Origin: Rhodothermales bacterium
GTDB taxonomy: Bacteria > Bacteroidota > Rhodothermia > Rhodothermales > Bin80
Direction of reading: 5' to 3'
Length of the DNA: 64,000 bases
Assembly: GCA_022821385.1 (NCBI GenBank)
Contig: JAJEDR010000074.1
Coordinates: forward strand, 1-64,000
This document shows, piece after piece, positions 58,876-64,000 of this stretch. Positions within the stretch are counted from its first letter, which is position 1. The number at the start of each line of letters is the position of its first letter. Both the position numbers and the translations under genes were made by a program. The notes below the pieces were generated by a model. That model was not told the origin of the DNA. It did no database searches and saw only the letters and a program-made list of their open reading frames with translations.

Positions 58876-60261
58876 CTAGACCTGAGCGGATCCTGCACAA
58901 GAGGCATAATGGGCATGGAATCGCACGATCGCTTCAATACCCTGCGCGAACCGATCCAGACCAAAATGTTCGTTTGGGGAATGAATCGCGTCAGAATCCA
59001 GTCCGAAACCCATAAGCACACTGTCTAATCCCAGCAAGTGCTTGAAATCAGCCACCACCGGTATACTGCCCCCTATGCGAGTGAAATAGGGGTTGCGGCC
59101 GTAGACATCATTCAATGCTTTTGATGCCGCCGTCATCGCAGCGCTCCCGGTATCAATCAGCACAGGCTGTGCCCCATGTAAGTTCCTGAACTGTAATTGC
59201 ATGGAATCGGGTACGCGCACACGCAGCCATTCCTCCATAAGCCCGGCTATCTCTTCTGGATCCTGATCAGGTACCAGTCGCATGGAAATCTTCGCGCTGG
59301 CCGTTGAGGGCAATACCGTCTTTGCTCCATCCCCGGTATAACCACCCCAGATACCATTACAATCAAGTGTAGGGCGTACCGTTGATGCCTCCAATACTGA
59401 ATAACCTGCTTCCGTGCGTGGTGTCTCAACGCCAACCTCCCGTGCCCAGGCCTCTGCATCAAACGGCAATGCTGCCATTGCACCCCGCTCACGCTCAGAA
59501 AGCGATCTCACACGATCATAAAAACCGTCAATCGCAATCCTGTTTTTCGCATCGTGCATCTCCCCAATCAAGGCCGCCAGCGCGTTGATCGGGTTGTGAA
59601 TGGCACCTCCGTATGTACCTGAATGAAGATCTCGGTCCGGTCCTGTTAAAGTGATTTCCACATAGGCCATACCCCGTAAACCATAAGTAATAGAAGGAAT
59701 TCCCGGTGCAAACAAGCTGGAGTCCGAAATCACAACTATATCTGCAGCCAGGGCGTCCTTGTGCTCCTTAATGAACCCTGGAAGGCTTGCAGATCCAGAT
59801 TCTTCTTCGCCCTCGAGAATTAACTTGAGGTTTACAGGCGGCTTGCCCGCAGTGTCCATCCAGCATTCCAACGCCTTCAGATGCATTAATAACTGACCTT
59901 TATCATCACAGGCTCCGCGTGCATAGAGCAATCCATTCTTGATCACGGGCTCAAAGGGAGGCGAGTTCCATAGATCAAACGGGTCCGGTGGTTGGACATC
60001 GTAGTGACCATATACGAGAATCGTTGGAAGTGCATCATCAACATGCACCCCACCCGTCACAATCGGATGTCCGTCTGTTTCAGACGACACAGCATCCTTC
60101 ACCCCGATTCCCCGCAGTGCTTCTGTTAACCATTCGGCCGCATCTGCGACACTCTGTGAGTAAGCCGGATCAGTGCTGATTGAAGGGATACGAAGCAAGT
60201 CAATCAACTCCCCTACAAAACGACTTTGATTCGCCCCTGCATAGTCCAACGCATCGTTCAT
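58876..60261 (-). CDS. M20-family dipeptidase/peptidase
   Basis: 461 aa; ILVYGHYDVQPPDPFDLW, LYARGACDDKGQLLMHLKALE, LILEGEEESGS. Confidence 0.93.
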   Translation of the reverse strand: MNDALDYAGANQSRFVGELIDLLRIPSISTDPAYSQSVADAAEWLTEALRGIGVKDAVSSETDGHPIVTGGVHVDDALPTILVYGHYDVQPPDPFDLWNSPPFEPVIKNGLLYARGACDDKGQLLMHLKALECWMDTAGKPPVNLKLILEGEEESGSASLPGFIKEHKDALAADIVVISDSSLFAPGIPSITYGLRGMAYVEITLTGPDRDLHSGTYGGAIHNPINALAALIGEMHDAKNRIAIDGFYDRVRSLSERERGAMAALPFDAEAWAREVGVETPRTEAGYSVLEASTVRPTLDCNGIWGGYTGDGAKTVLPSTASAKISMRLVPDQDPEEIAGLMEEWLRVRVPDSMQLQFRNLHGAQPVLIDTGSAAMTAASKALNDVYGRNPYFTRIGGSIPVVADFKHLLGLDSVLMGFGLDSDAIHSPNEHFGLDRFAQGIEAIVRFHAHYASCAGSAQV

Positions 60262-60280
60262 TTGAAGTTACATTTTTATG

Positions 60281-60802
60281 CTATAGTTCACTTTCGTCAC
60301 GCCAGCGGCGCAGCTTCCAGGCGCGGGTTGTGTCCGCGCGAGTAAGCAGGAAATTTACGTTACCATCACCTCTAAATACCTCGCCATTGTCTAGGCCAAT
60401 GGCAAGATTAAAGCTCCGCACCGCAATCGCCCGCGTGCCCTCATCGAAAACCTGCCTAGAAATTATCTGATTCCACTGCAACTGCACTTCTACAACACTC
60501 TCAAACATTCTGCGAGTTGTTTCGAGCTCCTGCCCGAACCCCCACTCCCGCTCAATGCCCGTATCAAAATCCGTATAGATAAACACGAAAGACGAATCAA
60601 TAAGCGGTTCATACAGGGAGAGGTCCCGCAGTTCATACGCGTTCCTGAAATTGGTGAAGTAGCCCTCAATGGTCTTGGGGTCGCCCAGTAGATCACCAAA
60701 CGGATCCCCCTCTCCGATGGCCGGTGCAAACGGATTGCATGCGGCCAACATAAGCGGCAGAACCACGACTGCCATCCCGGATATGTAGACTTGGCGTGTC
60801 AC
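60281..60802 (-). CDS. Putative lipoprotein, NTF2-like
   Basis: 173 aa; lipobox LMLAAC; C-terminal AWKLRRWRDES. Confidence 0.6.
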   Translation of the reverse strand: MTRQVYISGMAVVVLPLMLAACNPFAPAIGEGDPFGDLLGDPKTIEGYFTNFRNAYELRDLSLYEPLIDSSFVFIYTDFDTGIEREWGFGQELETTRRMFESVVEVQLQWNQIISRQVFDEGTRAIAVRSFNLAIGLDNGEVFRGDGNVNFLLTRADTTRAWKLRRWRDESEL

Positions 60803-60880
60803 TGCAGAATTTCAGGGAATTATCTCCATGAGCTTCATTTTTCAAACGAGGCTGTTGGGCGATTGTCCCGGTTACAGGCA

Positions 60881-60975
60881 TTAATGCTTTTGACATCTGT
60901 CGCACCAATATGTATCCGGTGAACTGACAACTCGCCTAGTTTCCCCGTACCCATTGCAGGTGGATACTCTGTCTC
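60881..60975 (-). pseudogene. Possible Fpg/Nei-type zinc-finger C-terminal remnant
   Basis: Reverse strand RVSTCNGYGETRRVVSSPDTYWCDRCQKH*; resembles the terminal 'S-T-Y-W-C-P-x-C-Q' knuckle of Fpg/Nei glycosylases; no intact upstream ORF. Confidence 0.3.
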
Positions 60976-61135
60976 AACGCGCCTGTTCAGGCCATCTAGA
61001 CTTCCCTTGTAAGTGGTTCAACTCTGACCATCTTTGCAGTCCACTTACCGAAATTGGCATGATCTTTTTGCTGCTTGCGGATTACTCCGTGTTGCCAACT
61101 CAGAAAATTCCACAGACTTGGTGACATGAGTGCCC

Positions 61136-61696
61136 TCAGTTACCAAACTCCGCTTTAAGATCGCTCCAGGAATCTGCCGATCCGATGCTCTGGTCCCTCC
61201 ACCGAGAAAGCGCCCAGAGACCATCGAGATTCCTTGCAATGGTCCAGATTAATCTTCCCTGTAGGGAGTCGGCAACCTGCCGGCTACCGTGCTTGATTAG
61301 CAGCACGTAATGGGCCTCCAATGTGTATGTCGTATCCCCTAGTTCGGTGGTCACATCTTCCAGGCGAAGAAAATGTCCCGTATTCTCCTTGGCGGCCTCC
61401 GCAACTGTCGTGAAATAGCTGTTCTCTTGGGCCTGCCCCCAAATGGCCCAGCGCTGTGGATCACGCGCCTGTGCGGAAGCAGTTGGCGTGAATATGAATT
61501 CCTGATCAATAGAGCGTCGGTAGTTGGTTGCATTAAGTTCTTCCACGGCAGCCCGCAGATTATCTACAACAAGATCAGGGGCTACAGGCTGCAGCCATGT
61601 GCCCGCCTCGCCCACGGGCGGTGCGGGTGTACGCGTACTGAAAACATCGCAGGATGCGAGGATAACAATACACACCCAAATACCACGCGTCGTCAT
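61136..61696 (-). CDS. Putative lipoprotein, paralogue-like to 60281-60802
   Basis: 186 aa; lipobox-like VILASC; shared C-terminal LWALSRWRDQS. Confidence 0.6.
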   Translation of the reverse strand: MTTRGIWVCIVILASCDVFSTRTPAPPVGEAGTWLQPVAPDLVVDNLRAAVEELNATNYRRSIDQEFIFTPTASAQARDPQRWAIWGQAQENSYFTTVAEAAKENTGHFLRLEDVTTELGDTTYTLEAHYVLLIKHGSRQVADSLQGRLIWTIARNLDGLWALSRWRDQSIGSADSWSDLKAEFGN

Positions 61697-61701
61697 TCGA
61701 C

Positions 61702-62970
61702 TTACGCTGCTGCAGGGGCATTCTGATACGGCGCTAACGCCTGTTCAAACGAGGCTGTGCCCTCGAAAAATGCCACCACTTTGCGAATCACTTCATCCAT
61801 TAACATCTCAGGGCAGGATGCCCCCGAAGTCAGTGCGATCGATGTTGGACGGCCCGTAGGCATCCAATTTACGGTTGTGCGCACTTCCTTGGCCTGATAG
61901 TCATAATGATGTATCCGGTTCCTGTCTGCAATATCATCGGCGCTCCCTATAAAATATGTGGGAACCACCTCACTACATAAAGAAACTATCTGGCTGGTGT
62001 TTGAAGAGTTATATCCCCCAACGACGAGCGCCAAATCAAGTGGCCGATCCAGCAGCGCTTTCGCCGCTTCCTGATTTTCGTGAGTTGCGTAACAAAGCGT
62101 ATCGCTGGTGTCTACAAAATGATCCTTTGCACCATACCGCTCAACAATGGCTTCCCGCAAAACGCCCGCAACTGCCTGCGTCTCCCTCACCAACATTGTG
62201 GTCTGGTTCACAACACCGATGCGCACCAGATCAACGTCTGGATCAAAACCTTTACTGTAACGATTAGCAAACCGGTCGAAAAAATATTCTCGTCCCTCCT
62301 CACCACGGATCACTTTTGCCAAATCATTCGCCTCGGCAATATCCCGTACCACGACCACCGGAGCATGCTCCTTTGCATGCGAAAAGGTCGCACGCGACTC
62401 CTCATGAAGCCGCTTACCGTGAATAACTACAGTGTAACCCTTATCCCCTATCTGTGCACTCCGACGCCAGACCTTTTCGACAAACGGACAGGTCGTATTG
62501 TAAGTACGTACATCCACCCCCAAGACTTCAAGCTCTTCAAGAATTTCCAGCGTGGTCCCGAAGGCAGGAATGACAACGATGTCCTCACGGGAGAGCGTAC
62601 TGAAGGGAATTAACTGCTCCCCCATCGTTGAACGCAAGAACTGCATACCCCGTCGACGCAGATCATTGTTCACATGCGGATTGTGAATCATTTCCGAGAG
62701 CATGAACAATCGCCGATCTGGATTATCTGCAATTGCCTGGTAGGCAATTTCGACGGCGTTCTCCACACCAAAGCAAAAACTGAAATTCCTTGCAATCCAC
62801 AGGCGGAGAGATCCGAAGTCCAGAAGTGACGGCGAAATGTCCTTCTTCCGCGGATCTGCCGCCATTCGCGCGGTTTTAATCGCCGATATAATCGGACTAC
62901 GATAAAACTGCGGGATCTTGAAGGTCCGTGCCATTGTATTTGAGTCTCTTGCAAAACTCCTTGGTTGCAA
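61702..62970 (-). CDS. ispH: 4-hydroxy-3-methylbut-2-enyl diphosphate reductase, long (plant/cyanobacterial-like) form
   Basis: 422 aa; SFCFGVENAVEIAYQAI, SEMIHNPHVNNDLRRRGMQF, TTCPFVEKVWRR, IHGKRLHEESRATFSHA; TSGASCPEMLMDEVI. Confidence 0.93.
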   Translation of the reverse strand: MQPRSFARDSNTMARTFKIPQFYRSPIISAIKTARMAADPRKKDISPSLLDFGSLRLWIARNFSFCFGVENAVEIAYQAIADNPDRRLFMLSEMIHNPHVNNDLRRRGMQFLRSTMGEQLIPFSTLSREDIVVIPAFGTTLEILEELEVLGVDVRTYNTTCPFVEKVWRRSAQIGDKGYTVVIHGKRLHEESRATFSHAKEHAPVVVVRDIAEANDLAKVIRGEEGREYFFDRFANRYSKGFDPDVDLVRIGVVNQTTMLVRETQAVAGVLREAIVERYGAKDHFVDTSDTLCYATHENQEAAKALLDRPLDLALVVGGYNSSNTSQIVSLCSEVVPTYFIGSADDIADRNRIHHYDYQAKEVRTTVNWMPTGRPTSIALTSGASCPEMLMDEVIRKVVAFFEGTASFEQALAPYQNAPAAA

Positions 62971-63127
62971 CTGATTCCTCGGCTGCTTCAGGGCATAAAT
63001 CAGCCAGTTAACCTAACTTACGCGGATGATGGCCATGGGTTCTGCGCTGCCTGCGAATCTGCACGCGATTTGCTTCTTGTAAAGCCTCAATGTAGCGAAC
63101 CTTGTCTACAACCTGTAAGGAGGCAGT

Positions 63128-64000
63128 TTAGGCACGGGGCAGATTGCGGCCAAGGAAATAAAACAGAGTCTTCAGGGCAATATCTGAACGTGCGAGCGCG
63201 CTCGTAGATACGACGACGGCTTTGACAGTACGCCGCGGGATTTTTACTTCCCGACCACTCTTGAATGTTGGTCTGCCGTATATACGCCGCAGGGTCGGAA
63301 GGGCCATCCCGAGTGCCCACAGACAGAAACGCCGGATTCCGGTTTCGTGAGATGGGATCAGAAGAATGTACCGGAGGGCGTTATCGAGGTGGTCTCTTGT
63401 AATTGCAATGAGTTCGTTTAAGCCTTGGGTAAATCGAGGATCCGTGTGGTTTTTAGAGAGCGAACTAAGATCAAAATCGTAAGCAAGAAAAATGCTCTGC
63501 GGGAGCCAACATGCACCGCGGTCGTGATCCTCCCACACATCTTTGAGGATATTGGTCATTTGAAGACCCTGCCCAAACGAGGACGATAGGGCAAAGAGAT
63601 CTTTTTTTCGCGCACCGATCTCGGCGGAATAGTCGCAGAACAGCTCGGTCAGCATTTCGCCGACAACTCCCGCAACGTAGTAGCAATAACTGTTTAATTG
63701 CTCAAGGTCATTAAGTCCTTTAAGGTTCGCACCTTCTTGAAAGACAGCCATGCCATCTGCCATGATGTTCACACACCGTTGGAGGATTTGCTGCTGAGAC
63801 ATAGAAAAACTCTGTGTAATCCGTATGACTCGGGGGGTGTTGATGATTAGGTCGTGCTCGTATTCAGTTGCTGAGAGCGTGAGCAGACCAGAAAGTTCAT
63901 GGGCAAACGCCTGCGCATCACTACGGCCTTCAACAACGCCGATCCAGCGATCTGAGAACTCACGTTTTTGCAATGGCGAGAGCGCTTCTTCGTCCTCAAT
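63128..64000 (-). CDS. Squalene/phytoene synthase family protein, partial (N-terminus beyond window)
   Basis: Track ORF begins 63973 but frame stays open to window end (IEDEEALSPLQKREFSDRW...); YCYYVAGVVGEMLTELF, GQGLQMTNILKDVWEDHDRGACWLPQ. Confidence 0.88.
   Translation of the reverse strand: MEDEEALSPLQKREFSDRWIGVVEGRSDAQAFAHELSGLLTLSATEYEHDLIINTPRVIRITQSFSMSQQQILQRCVNIMADGMAVFQEGANLKGLNDLEQLNSYCYYVAGVVGEMLTELFCDYSAEIGARKKDLFALSSSFGQGLQMTNILKDVWEDHDRGACWLPQSIFLAYDFDLSSLSKNHTDPRFTQGLNELIAITRDHLDNALRYILLIPSHETGIRRFCLWALGMALPTLRRIYGRPTFKSGREVKIPRRTVKAVVVSTSALARSDIALKTLFYFLGRNLPRA

Noticed and set aside
58614-59021. 135-aa minus-strand ORF and the 3' half of 58503..59015+
   Set aside because: Both read through the tRNA-Leu gene and the M20 peptidase 3' end; artefacts.

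Overview
A 64 kb bacterial chromosomal window. Gene content (DUF4249 next to a CarboxypepD_reg-like/TonB receptor, DUF4175, BamA-OmpH-OmpH, PorT-like beta-barrel) suggests a Bacteroidota/Rhodothermota-type organism; this is an inference. Most of the window is ordinary housekeeping: dxr-rseP-bamA-ompH-ompH-panB-surE, serS, pyrF, glgC, etfAB, ispH, tRNA-Leu. The accessory parts worth attention are: (i) the left edge, with an Mrr-like nuclease + DEAH helicase (type ISP-like restriction enzyme) that the ORF track misses because it runs off the window, next to a ~1.3 kb gene-poor stretch carrying a tandem array of GGGCCTC/GAGGCCC hairpins; (ii) an 11 kb tightly overlapping catabolic/transport operon (Gfo/Idh/MocA, CoA-transferase, crotonase, two different GMC dehydrogenases, ALDH, CUT1-type ABC importer without ATPase); (iii) a GC-richer block at 53.6-56.7 kb (NCS1-type permease, small membrane protein, RhaI-type isomerase) bounded by a frameshifted PKD-like remnant on the left and a truncated rhamnulokinase on the right; (iv) decayed DNA and an isolated trypsin-like protease gene with a coupled 13-codon leader, lying on the 3' side of a tRNA-Leu. 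All calls come from reading the sequence and the supplied translations; no database search was run.
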